DNA of 64,000 bases from Lampris incognitus (Eukaryota; Chordata; Actinopteri; Lampriformes; Lampridae). The DNA lies in assembly GCF_029633865.1 (NCBI RefSeq), contig NC_079213.1, forward strand, positions 110,499,336 through 110,563,335, written 5' to 3'. This document shows, one piece after another, positions 1 through 31,700 of this stretch; positions within the stretch are counted from its first letter, which is position 1, and each line of letters opens with the position of its first letter. The position numbers and the translations under genes were made by a program. Under the pieces are notes generated by a model. It saw only the letters and a program-made list of their open reading frames with translations, did not search any database and had not been told where the DNA came from.

Positions 1-1720
1 CAGCATTTGAGAAACCACTTTCTAAACCGCAGGTTGATTAAAGCCCGCACACAGAAACTGAGGGAATTACTCCCATCGCCGTGTCAGCGAATCTCCTCGA
101 TTCGGGACACAAGCGGGGTGTGAAACGAGGAGCGGTGTTGCACGTGCACCTCATGTGTGATGCTGCACCAGGATGTACGTATTGTTATGTGGCAGCCTTC
201 ACGTCCAAGGGCCAATTCTCCTCGGGGCTAATAAGGGGATCGAGGAATTCAGCTTTTGCTCCTGCCGAGTTGCGTTTTGGCTCGAATGCGGAGGTGTGCA
301 GTGTGTCGCTGGTCCAGCGGCACTGCTGGGTCTCTGCACAGCGTGGCAGGGGCAGCCCCCCCCAGGAGGGGGGGGGGCCGGTGGCCACTAGGTGTCACAG
401 TGACTGTTTGTAAAAGAGGCCGAGTCCCACATCCACACTGTGCTGCTGTCCCCAGGCCAACCTAACATGGTATTGCCTGACAATGTAATTGGGGGGGGGG
501 AAGGGGGGGTCCCTGTCTTATCCCTGACTTAAAGTAGGAGCGGCTGAATGAATGAACGACGGGACAAACAATGCTTATTAACCGGCTGATGAATTTGTGG
601 ATTTGTGGGATGTTCACACAACGACAGCGAGGACACGGTACAGCCACAGTAGAATATTTAACAGCAGACATTTCCAAGCTGAATAGCTCAGGATACATGG
701 GTGCAGTAGGCGGTGAAAATGGATATAGGGAAGATGCATCTCTTGTGCAGCGTTCAAAGAACAAGACTTTGCTTGAACCGGCGTCTGTTTTGTCGAGAAT
801 GCAAAATGAGCTGTAAATATGTGGCGGCCATAGAGGTCCTGGAGCCGGGGCGGTTTCCCCCTCTCGGTTCGTTGTCGTCCCCTGACGACTTGAAAACCCA
901 AGCTCCGTGCTGTTCCAACTGCCCCGGGGAGCCAGCTGCTTGACCTGCAGCCTGTGTACCGTAACGTATGTGTGGATATGTTGGAGGCCCGTCCCCAGGC
1001 CCGAACCACGGGATTTACTGTTGTCCACCAATAAATCTAAAGATTAAAAACAAATAATCTGACAGATTTATTTTTTTTTAATGAGATAAATATATATGCT
1101 GCCCCTTTATTTCCCTCGTAATTAGCTTGCAGTTGTGAGGGTTTGCTTGTTAACGGGAAGTTGTCAAAAGTGGTTTAGATGCCAACAGCCTACGAACCCC
1201 CTCTGCAGCCCTGCTGGATAGATGCAGGTCACCGTTGGCCTCACAGACTGTGCACAGTTTTCAGCTCTATGAAAAAAGGGCATTAGTCAGTAGACAATAG
1301 TACACGGCAGCTATTCTCATATTCTACAGCAGGGGGACCTGCAGCACTTCCCTGCATAAATTAGGCAAAACCCAGATGGAGCTTTAGTGAGAGTTCAGTC
1401 AGGGAGACGTATCTTTTGCCTGCATAGGCCTGTAGTTATATTTCTTATTCTATCCTGCCATTCTCGTCTCTCATCTCCCTTCGCTGTCATTGTCTGGGAG
1501 TGTTAATCGATCCACCGGCTGATCACGTCGCCTGCTCTCATCTATCCAATAGCACGGCGACACACCTGGGTGGTTAGCCTATCGTCTCGCCGTTGTCCTT
1601 TTCAGATATGTTTCTCTCTCGCCTCCAGCCACTCTTGCCGCTGTTACATGCACCCCCGTCACCTCCCTATCGCCGCCTAGTCCTCATACATGTCACCTTA
1701 TCATCAGCGTCATCAGCTTT
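1..1720. other. Upstream flank, no gene recognised
   Basis: No exon, RNA gene or mobile element that I can name. Poly-G/poly-C runs occur at 358-378 and 489-509. The short open frames overlap each other on both strands and lack conserved protein features. Confidence 0.5.
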
Positions 1721-1721
1721 G

Positions 1722-1925
1722 CGGGGCAGCGTGGTGGCCCAGCGGTAACCGCTGTTGCCTCACAGCGAGAGGGTCCCGGGTTTGAATCCCAGGTCCTTTC
1801 TGTGTGGAGTTTGCACGCTCTCCCTGTTTCCGTGTGGGTTTCCTACGGGCGCTCCGGTTTCCTCCCACCATCAAAAAGACATGCACGTTAGGGTTCATAC
1901 TCCTGACCAAGGCAATGGACATTCT
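1722..1925 (+). mobile_element. SINE family B fragment (tRNA-like head)
   Basis: Starts with a tRNA-like head containing an A-box-like GTGGTGGCCCAGCGG and the B-box-like GGTTTGAATCC near 1780, followed by the family-specific body (GTGTGGAGTTTGCACGCTCT..., TTTCCTCCCACCATC). The same head and body recur at 15.2-15.8, 29.9-30.6 and 50.7-51.4 kb, which establishes it as a dispersed family. Confidence 0.8.
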
Positions 1926-2034
1926 CAGATGGAGGTGAACTTTACCATGTATGGTGAGGTGGTGGGGGGGGGGGGTTCATAGTAACAGCAATATGTCACC
2001 TAGCCATGTATAAGCGTTTAAGTTCACCCACCTA

Positions 2035-2640
2035 ACAATGACCTGAGCCCACCTTGGCCTTAAGAATGGCTTTAATCTCCCTTGGAATGCAATCACTCAA
2101 GTTCTGAAGTGTGGGAGGTGGCGTATGAGACCATTGTCCAGGAGGGAAAGCCTCCCGCCGTTTGAGGGATAAAGGAGGTGGAAATCTGCTTCGCACTCTG
2201 AACTCCAGAACCCATAAAGATTCAATCGGGTTTAGCACTGAGGATTGGGTGGCCATGGAAGGTGTTTGCCTTAATCCTGGCCCGAAGCCACCGTTACATT
2301 TGTTTAGCAGCGAACTTCTCGAGCGGCGTCAACATCATCGCCTTTGAATAAGGGGGATGCGGTGAAGGAACGCGAACTGCACCATGGTGCGTACAAAGTC
2401 CTGCAGGATATGAACGGTTTCCCTGGCTGTCGTTTAATCACATTTCGCAATAGCTGGATCAACATTTCTCCATCCCATACAATGACACCGCACCAGCACG
2501 GTGAACAGTGGGCAACACGTTTGGAGTCGACAGGATTATCTGTCTTTCTCCAAATGGAAATCCAACTGGGTGTAGGCAAAGGGATGAATGAAGACTCGGT
2601 GGGATATGCTACTTTGACCTTTACTCAGAAATGAGTTTTT
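2035..2640 (-). pseudogene. Decayed Tc1/mariner-like transposase fragment
   Basis: On the minus strand the translation at 2032-2256 contains LNPIESLWVLEF, then PPSLKRREAFPP and TLQNLSDCIPREIKAILKAK. This is the characteristic C-terminus of Tc1-like transposases (DLNPIE-LW ... P-R---V--AKG). The preceding part (2304-2579) is in other frames and unrecognisable in places, so the copy is dead. Terminal repeats were not found. Confidence 0.65.
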
Positions 2641-2743
2641 CCCCCTCCTTACACCAGCCTGTGTGGGTGCGCTGGACACGAATAAAGGCAGACAATTGTC
2701 CCACAAGTGTTGAGCCAGTGCTGAGGCCATCTTCCGGTCTGTA

Positions 2744-2799
2744 GTCTTGTGGTGTTTATCAGCCATCTTTAACAAGATGGCTGATAAACACCGCAAGAC
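2744..2799. repeat. Hairpin 1: 26-bp arms, 4-base TAAC loop
   Basis: Left arm 2744-2769 and right arm 2774-2799 are complementary along all 26 bases except one T/C difference, which would be a G-U pair in RNA. The apex CCATCTTTAACAAGATGG is shared with the neighbouring hairpin. Confidence 0.95.
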
Positions 2800-2817
2800 C
2801 ACAACCACAGCTGCTGA

Positions 2818-2863
2818 TAACATGTGTCTACCCATCTTTAACAAGATGGGTAGACACATGTTA
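2818..2863. repeat. Hairpin 2: perfect 21-bp arms, 4-base TAAC loop
   Basis: Left arm 2818-2838 and right arm 2843-2863 are perfectly complementary. The apex is the same 18 bp as hairpin 1, but the distal arms are unrelated. The two hairpins are separated by 18 bases. Confidence 0.95.
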
Positions 2864-3002
2864 CGAAGTCTCTCGGGAGCTTTATTAATGCAACTGTGTC
2901 CAAATGCAGGCATATCCCATTCGATGTTCAAATCTATACATTCCTTTATTTTTTTATGATTCAATAAAAAAATACAAATACAAATTTAAAAAAAAAAAAA
3001 AA

Positions 3003-3108
3003 AGGTGACTCAGGGTGTCTCCCCCACCAGTGACTGCTGGCATGGGCTCCAGCATCCCGTGGCCCCAGCTGGGCCTGGATACCGGATGGACGGATGGATG
3101 TTTGGGGG
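3003..3108 (+). repeat. SINE B 3'-tail fragment
   Basis: Matches the tail of the full family B copy (GGGTGTCTCCC, CAGTGACTGCTGG, GGCTCCAGCATCCC, GGATGGACGGATGGATG). It abuts an A-rich run at 2985-3002. Similar tails are at 43787-43893 and 51340-51462. Confidence 0.7.
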
Positions 3109-3238
3109 GGGGGGGGGGTCCGTGCACGCCGCATCAACGAGCGCGCGGATTCAGGTGTCCATTGTTCAGACACCAGTTGCCTTCAAAGTTCACGCTTCAG
3201 CAAGCACCTGTTCTCCCACCATCCTTTGCGCGTCCAAT

Positions 3239-25889
<22,651 letters not shown>

Positions 25890-27630
25890 TTGGATCTGGT
25901 CAAAAAAAAAGAAAGGAAAAAAAAACGGTTTCAAATATTTGAACTACTATGGGTGCGCTTTATTAGAACTCCCAATCTCTTTAAAGGCCTCAGAAGTGGA
26001 ACTTTACATTAAAATACACCAAGCACTGTTTTTGTTTGTTTTCAAATATTTGAAACCTTTATAATTACAGATTTTGCTTAGGTCTGCACCTAACCCCCAC
26101 CAACCTCTGACTGGCTTTTTCCAACTTTATTCGTTTTAATACTGTTTTTACATTAGTTCTTGTATGAGCTTGCCAAAGATAGTCAAACAAACACAGAGTT
26201 GCAGATATCTCTACTTACTGCACTTTTCAGTCCCTCTTCACGGAGCAGTCAGGGAGGGGTTGGACTGAGAACTTCTAAAATGCAGACAGGGATTCCAATC
26301 TAACGCATACGGTGGTATTACTGCAGTCGGTATTTTTCATACACTAAAGGAATATCGTACCTGGGCTTTAGAAATGAATGCTTCCACTTTTTTCCAGAAT
26401 AAGATGAGATTTTGTTAGGGCATCAAACGTTCTTTGTAAATGCAATCTTTATGGACAGTACCACAGAGTAGCAAGGTTAGCTGGAATCCCAGTCAGAGTA
26501 TGTTTAACATACATGTGATCAGCTGTTGTGCCTTGAGAGTAGATTCAACATGTCGTTGCCTGGCTCACACCGTCTGAAATCCTTTCACTTCTTTGTTACT
26601 TGGATTGGCCTTGCCTGCCGCAGCTGAGTGAGCTTAAGAGGCCCCCTTGTCAGGCCCGCCCTCCTTATTGGGCAAAGCAAGCAGACTCGAGCAAGTGCTA
26701 CAAGAAACTGAAAGAATTCCAGTGGCATATCTTTCAAAAATCAGGTTTGTCAGTTCTCGTTATTCATGGGGAAAGTTGAGTCCAGTTATCCCGTATCTAT
26801 CTGTTGAGGAGTGTTTCGTTAGCTGCTTTTCCATTGACTTGTTTTTCAGTTTGCAACCACTTATGTCATAGGATGATATTACAGTGTGTTTGGAAAAGAA
26901 ACAATACAAGATCACTTTTCTTTGCACTGAATTGTAACTTTTTTCTGTTATATTCATTATAGTTAATTCTGGAAAATGGCCTGTTGCTGTACAGAGATGT
27001 AGCCGTCAGTGCTGGGTTTCCTGAAATCATTTTAATGCTAAGCAGTGGGCAGTTCAGGTCGTCAGGTTTAACAAGGAGGACAATGTGGATGCTAAGGGCT
27101 GTTTCTTCCTCATTTATCCATGAAGTCCATTCTTATTAAGGAGGCATGTATGTTAATTAACACGGGAGTACCACGTTTCCCTTTCCTCCTTTACGTACTT
27201 TCGAAATAATCTTTGTTCAACTGAAAGCCAAAACTGTCATCCCTAGTGTTAAGATGTTACAGGGAAGCTGAGCCCAAGTCACAATGATGTCATTTTAATG
27301 GTTCTTCCACAGACTGGCTGGCTGGAGACGGTCACGACTGTTTAACTAAGGAAGGAGATTTATTTGGTTTATTTATTTTTAAAAAAATGTACAGTATTTA
27401 AAAAAAATAAACAAAAGAGGCTGTCTTCTTCTTGACACTAAAAACTGGTGTTAGTAAGGTTCTTTATGAGGCAGGTGACAATTTGGACTACTGAGTTTTG
27501 ACTCCCTAAGTGTTTTTGTTGGGTCATATATAGTATGTTTTTTTAAAGGATCATTCTGGTTGGTTGATGTGCAATATGTTTTGTATGCAGGTAGTTCTTA
27601 AATAAACATGATCTTCCATCTAGATCTAAA
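25890..27630 (+). other. fxr1 3' untranslated region (presumed)
   Basis: AT-rich, ORF-free sequence following the stop codon, without recognisable mobile elements. Candidate AATAAA signals are near 27404 and at 27601-27606. The second is followed by a GT-rich/T-rich stretch and would end the transcript at about 27620. A Pumilio-like TGTAAATG lies near 26435. Length of about 1.7 kb is typical for vertebrate FXR1. Confidence 0.7.
27601..27606 (+). terminator. fxr1 distal poly(A) signal
   Basis: AATAAA about 1.7 kb past the stop codon. An alternative AATAAA is near 27404. Confidence 0.6.
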
Positions 27631-28200
27631 ATCAAGCTGTCTTTCATTCAGTTATTGAGAACATTTGTGCTGTAGAAACGTACGTGGAGAGGTTCTGCTG
27701 TTCCAGAGGAAACCTTTTCTTGGCATTTCCTTGTATATGTATATTAATATCCTTTTCCTCAGTTCATGAAAACCTGTTAAATTCAGTTTCAGCCAAACTT
27801 GTAAAGGAGTAGTTGGAAAAACTGGAGATGCAAGTGGTTGTAAGGACACTGGTAACAATATAAATATTTTTTGGAATGATTTAACATTCTGGCTTTTATC
27901 AAGGAAAGCTGAGAGCTAGGTGATAAGTTAAGCTCTTTCTCTTTTGGCTGGAGGACCCTGGTTACCCCCCATAAGAGCCACTAAGATGGGAGTAATTGTA
28001 ACACAGTGGCTCTTGTATACAAAGATGGTAGCATCCTGGATTGATATCCAATTGCTATATATCAATATATTTACACTCCTTAACCTTCTTGTTATTGTCA
28101 TGTCATAGCCATTGAGTGACAATAGACCAAGAATTAGAAAAGCTCTTGTCGATTACAAAACTTACTCTGTATGACAAAATATAAGTAAAGACGGAGAGTC
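27631..28200. other. fxr1-dnajc19 convergent intergenic gap
   Basis: About 570 bases between the presumed fxr1 polyadenylation site and the dnajc19 3' end. AT-rich, no mobile element or ORF of note. Confidence 0.6.
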
Positions 28201-28214
28201 ATATTGAAACCATA

Positions 28215-28220
28215 TTTATT
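28215..28220 (-). terminator. dnajc19 poly(A) signal
   Basis: AATAAA on the minus strand, 19 bases past the stop codon, giving a very short 3'UTR. Confidence 0.6.
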
Positions 28221-28238
28221 TCAACATAATCTAAACTT

Positions 28239-28309
28239 CTACTTCTTAATCTGGCCGTCCATCAGGTCCTTTGCTTCGTTTATCTTCGCCGCCAAGTAGG
28301 GAGATCCAC
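28239..28309 (-). CDS. dnajc19: dnajc19 exon 6 (C-terminus)
   Basis: Encodes [20 protein letters not shown] then IKK and TAG, the last helix of the J domain. The 3'UTR is very short: a minus-strand AATAAA lies at 28220-28215. Confidence 0.96.
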
Positions 28310-30987
28310 CTGTGACATTACACACACAAACACAAACGGTCATTATGTTGTGCAGTTTCCTTTTTACTGCACTTCAGTCCTCCTGTCCCTGTATCAGGAG
28401 CTACGGTAAAGGTCACTTGTGTCACGGTCCTTTGACACCGTATCCACTTGACTCCTGACATTCCTTTATGATTAAAGTGATTTTGTGTAAATGAGAGTAA
28501 AAAATAAGACAGCAAATAAGTGCAAAGTATAATGGATATAATACAGATTGTATGGTGGCTGCCTCTGAATTTTGTATATGAAGCTTGAGAGATTCAAGGA
28601 TCTAGAACAATCTGAAGACTCCAGATAACAAGTTGATTCTTCTTTGGAACTAGATGTTGCTGCACTGGGCAACATCCTTTTGCTAGAATTGAAAGGTTTC
28701 CAAGAAAAACTGATCTATAGGACATTCAGGAAGCATTGAAAACTCGAGGTATATCTGAATTAGAGGCCTTAGTTACCTCTGTCCGGGTGGTTTAGGATCA
28801 TCAGTTTTCTATGGGCTTCTCTAATCTTATTCTTGTTGGCTGTGGGGCTACAAGACAACAAAAAAAAGGACCAAGAGCGAGTTAATGGTAACATATAGGT
28901 ACATACCTATTATCATTATTATTGATTATTGTATTTTTATTCTTTGATGAACTGTATGTAGAGGCGAGTGAGAGGAAAGGCAGCCAAAGAAAGGGAAGGA
29001 TGTGCCACATAATGCTTCATAAGAACCACATGGCATGCATTTTATCTCTTTATCTAGGCGGCTTCCCTGAAAGGGATTTTTGGCTGGATAGTATCAGGAG
29101 GAAAAATAAAGGTTTGTGTATGTAGAGGAGTCTGCATACCTGACACCTAAAACCAACGCAGCTTCTCGCTTGTTCATCTTTGGTTCAAATCCACCTCTAT
29201 AGTATCCTCCTCCAAAAGCCTGAAATGACACACTTAAGTATCAACACGCCGCCTTTTAACCAAGGTGATCAAATCCAAGAAGTGGCTGTTAAGTTTGTCC
29301 TATCTTCCTGCTTGTTTTACAGTATCGCCGAACATTGTTCAGAAGACTGTTACTCTAGAAATCACGCTGCTCGGCAAAATAAAGTGGGTGATGAATTACT
29401 GAAGTGGCCCAACTATGTGGGTGGGAGCTGAACAGTTTGTTCCCTGCTATACCGGCACTTCATCCAGTCAGAACACTGGCCTGCTAGGGGCTCAGACACA
29501 AGCAACGAACTAGAGTGGCTTGAATCAGTACTCCTAAAATGCATTTTGGTCTGCATGTTTTTCATTACTTTGGGAAATTAATTTATTTCCTTTAGAATAA
29601 GCTTTCCAACTTACTGTCTTAGGGAAGCTCTCCAGAGCTTGTTTCATCTGAGGCTCCATGTGTTTCACAGCCCTCATGGCATAGCGGCCTGAGAGACAGA
29701 GAAGTGTCATGCAACCAGGGGCACAGTTTCCCAACCTGAACCCAGTTCACTCTGTTTTATTAGCGAAACAGAGTTTAACTACATTTTCAAATGGATCTTC
29801 ATAATGTTGTATATGTTAGATCTGGTAGAACCAAAGTGATGCAGGTGCCATGAAAATACTAAGTCACTTTATCAGAAGGGCACTTTATTTTGTCATTGCA
29901 TTCTTACAATGAATTTGTTCTCCGCGTTTAACCCATCCTATTGTATAGGAGCAGCGGGCAGGGACCAACTCGAGTTTTTCTTTCCATTGCCTTAGTCAGG
30001 GGCACAGGCAGGAATATTAACCCTAACATGCATGTCCCCCCCCCCTTTTCTCCCCAATTGTTCCTGGCCAATCACCCCACTCCCCGAGCCATCCCGGTCG
30101 CTGCTCCACCTCCTCTGCCGATCCGGGGAGGGCTGCAGAATACCACATGCCTCCTCGATGCATGTGGAGTCGCCAGCCGCTTCTTTTCACCTGACAGTGC
30201 GAAGTTTCACTAGGAAACGTAGCATGTGGGAGGATCACGCAATTCTCCCCGGTTCCCCCTCCCCCCCGAACAGGTGCCCCGACCAACCAGAGGAGGCACT
30301 AGTGCAGCGACCAGGACACATCCGGTTTCCCACCCGCAGACATGGCCAATTGTGTCTGTAGGGACGTCCGACCAAGCCGGAGGTAACAAGGGGATTCGAA
30401 CAGGCGATACCCATGTTGGTAGGCAAAGGAATAGACCGCCACACTACCCAGACGCCCCCAACATGCATGTCTTTTTGATGGTGAGGGGAAACCGGAGCAC
30501 CCGGAGGAAACCCACACAGACACGGGGAGAACATACAAACTCCACACAGAAAGGACCTGGGACGGCCTGGGGTTCGAACCCAGGATGTTCTTGATGTGAG
30601 GCAACAGTGCTAACCATTGGGCCACCGTGCCACCAAATAAGCCCCCCCCCCAAGGACTTTCAAACACTTAATGTATTACTTTTGTCTAACAAACTATTGA
30701 TTCAGCTTTAAATGATAACTGGGAAGACTTCATATATTGTTTTTATTTACTACAACAGAAAATTGTTTGTACTGGAATCACTCAACAGCCTTTTCGGGCT
30801 GGTGAGAGTGCTGTCATGAGAATGAAATATGAATGCGGATAAACACTGCCCAAAGCCTCGCTTTCACCCACCCAGCCATCCAGCCATCCATCCATCCACA
30901 TGGATTATTTACCTGCAAATCCTGCTGCTGCAAGAGCCAATCCAACAGCCACCATGGAACTGGCCTGTGTATGGATATGAGATAGAT

Positions 30988-31026
<39 letters not shown>

Positions 31027-31063
31027 GAGAAAGATAGAGAAAGAGAGGGAGAGAGACAGGGAT

Positions 31064-31122
<59 letters not shown>

Positions 31123-31466
31123 ATAAGTTTATGGATAACATGTTCTTATCAAGATAACAATACACAGACAGGCTGGCACAGATGCCGGTCCCAACAGGTG
31201 TAACAACACGCCACCGGCTTAGATTACGTCAGCGTGGCGAAAGTCAAACTAAGCTAGACGTCGTGGACGCCGTAAGACCCAAGACCGACCGACCGACGGT
31301 GCGCAGAACCGCGGGACTTCTCAAACGACACAACCCGTCTCGCCATTGAAGGGCTAACCTGTCTTCACTCGTGTCAGGAGAAGTGGACGGGCTAATCCCC
31401 GGTTAGCTAGGTTAACGCTAGCCAGCGGAGTAAGCGGACTCAAATTCGACCAGCCGAACTCACCAT
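28239..31466 (-). CDS. dnajc19: DNAJC19 / TIM14, mitochondrial import motor J-protein
   Basis: J-domain co-chaperone of the presequence translocase-associated motor (Pam18/Tim14), which stimulates mtHsp70 at the inner membrane. Six exons on the minus strand: 31464-31466 (ATG only), 30913-30964, 29615-29688, 29140-29219, 28777-28847, 28239-28309. They sum to 351 nt, i.e. 116 residues plus stop, exactly the length of human DNAJC19. The N-terminus [19 protein letters not shown] is the membrane segment; then [40 protein letters not shown] and the J domain with NHPDRGGS (HPD catalytic motif intact). The tail is [17 protein letters not shown]. All junctions are GT-AG. The start is set by the ATG directly at the exon 1 donor, as in mammals. 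It converges on fxr1, as in human 3q26.33. Confidence 0.97.
28777..28847 (-). CDS. dnajc19: dnajc19 exon 5 (HPD motif)
   Basis: Encodes [20 protein letters not shown] then HPDR. Helix II of the J domain and the HPD loop that contacts Hsp70 are intact. Confidence 0.97.
29140..29219 (-). CDS. dnajc19: dnajc19 exon 4
   Basis: Encodes [20 protein letters not shown] then ALVLGV, the Gly/Tyr-rich segment preceding and starting the J domain. Matches human [20 protein letters not shown]. Confidence 0.97.
29615..29688 (-). CDS. dnajc19: dnajc19 exon 3
   Basis: Encodes [20 protein letters not shown] then SFPKT. Human has GRYVLQAMKHMEPQVKQVFQ. The first Gly codon is split with exon 2. Confidence 0.97.
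29879..30634 (-). mobile_element. SINE B copy interrupted by SINE A
   Basis: The tRNA-like head near 30634 (inverse of GTGCCACC; GGTTCGAACCC near 30572) and body run to 30472. The body resumes at 30024 down to the tail at 29879 (CACTTTATTTTGTCATTG). The middle is a SINE A insertion bounded by a 12-bp duplication. Confidence 0.88.
30037..30459 (-). mobile_element. SINE family A inserted in SINE B
   Basis: Full-length on the minus strand. The 12-bp direct repeat AACATGCATGTC occurs at 30025-30036 and 30460-30471. The uninterrupted SINE B copy at about 15600-15615 contains this 12-mer once, confirming it as a target duplication. Confidence 0.92.
30913..30964 (-). CDS. dnajc19: dnajc19 exon 2 (membrane segment)
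   Basis: Encodes [18 protein letters not shown], the hydrophobic N-terminal membrane anchor. A long GA/CT microsatellite lies immediately upstream in the intron (30975-31120), within 20 bases of the acceptor. Confidence 0.95.
30975..31120. repeat. (GA)n microsatellite
   Basis: Long imperfect GA tract in dnajc19 intron 1, beginning about 11 bases upstream (in the sense of the gene) of the exon 2 acceptor, where it reads as a CT-rich tract. Confidence 0.97.
31464..31466 (-). CDS. dnajc19: dnajc19 exon 1 (ATG only)
   Basis: The start codon is the last three bases of exon 1, followed directly by the donor GTGAGT. The same arrangement is known for mammalian DNAJC19. The 5'UTR extends to higher coordinates by an unknown length. 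Confidence 0.85.
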
Positions 31467-31700
31467 GTTTCTGCGTTACGGTCCGTTTATCTTACAGAGC
31501 GAAACCGCAACTCTCCATCGCTTCGCGCTGGTCGTGAAAGTCACAAGTGACCTCTCATGTTTTGATCGTGCGCGTTAGACTGCGTCTGCCGTAAAGGAAG
31601 CCCGCTGTCGTGAAAAGCGAGTCCCCCGGCAGACCGCCTGACGTAAACAACGCGCTCGCGCGAGAGGTTAATCCGATGACGAATGAGAGACATTTGAGAA
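31467..31700 (-). promoter_or_regulatory. dnajc19 promoter region
   Basis: CpG-rich sequence directly upstream of the exon 1 start codon, in contrast to the AT-rich DNA farther out. No TATA box is evident. The CpG-rich patch continues downstream into intron 1 (31200-31460). This is the only plausible promoter of the gene in the window; the exact start site is unknown. Confidence 0.5.

Noticed and set aside
1722-1800. tRNA genes at SINE heads (also near 8159, 30572, 40430, 50750, 58273)
   Set aside because: A- and B-box-like motifs are present, but no cloverleaf with anticodon stem and acceptor pairing could be made, and each is followed by shared SINE body.
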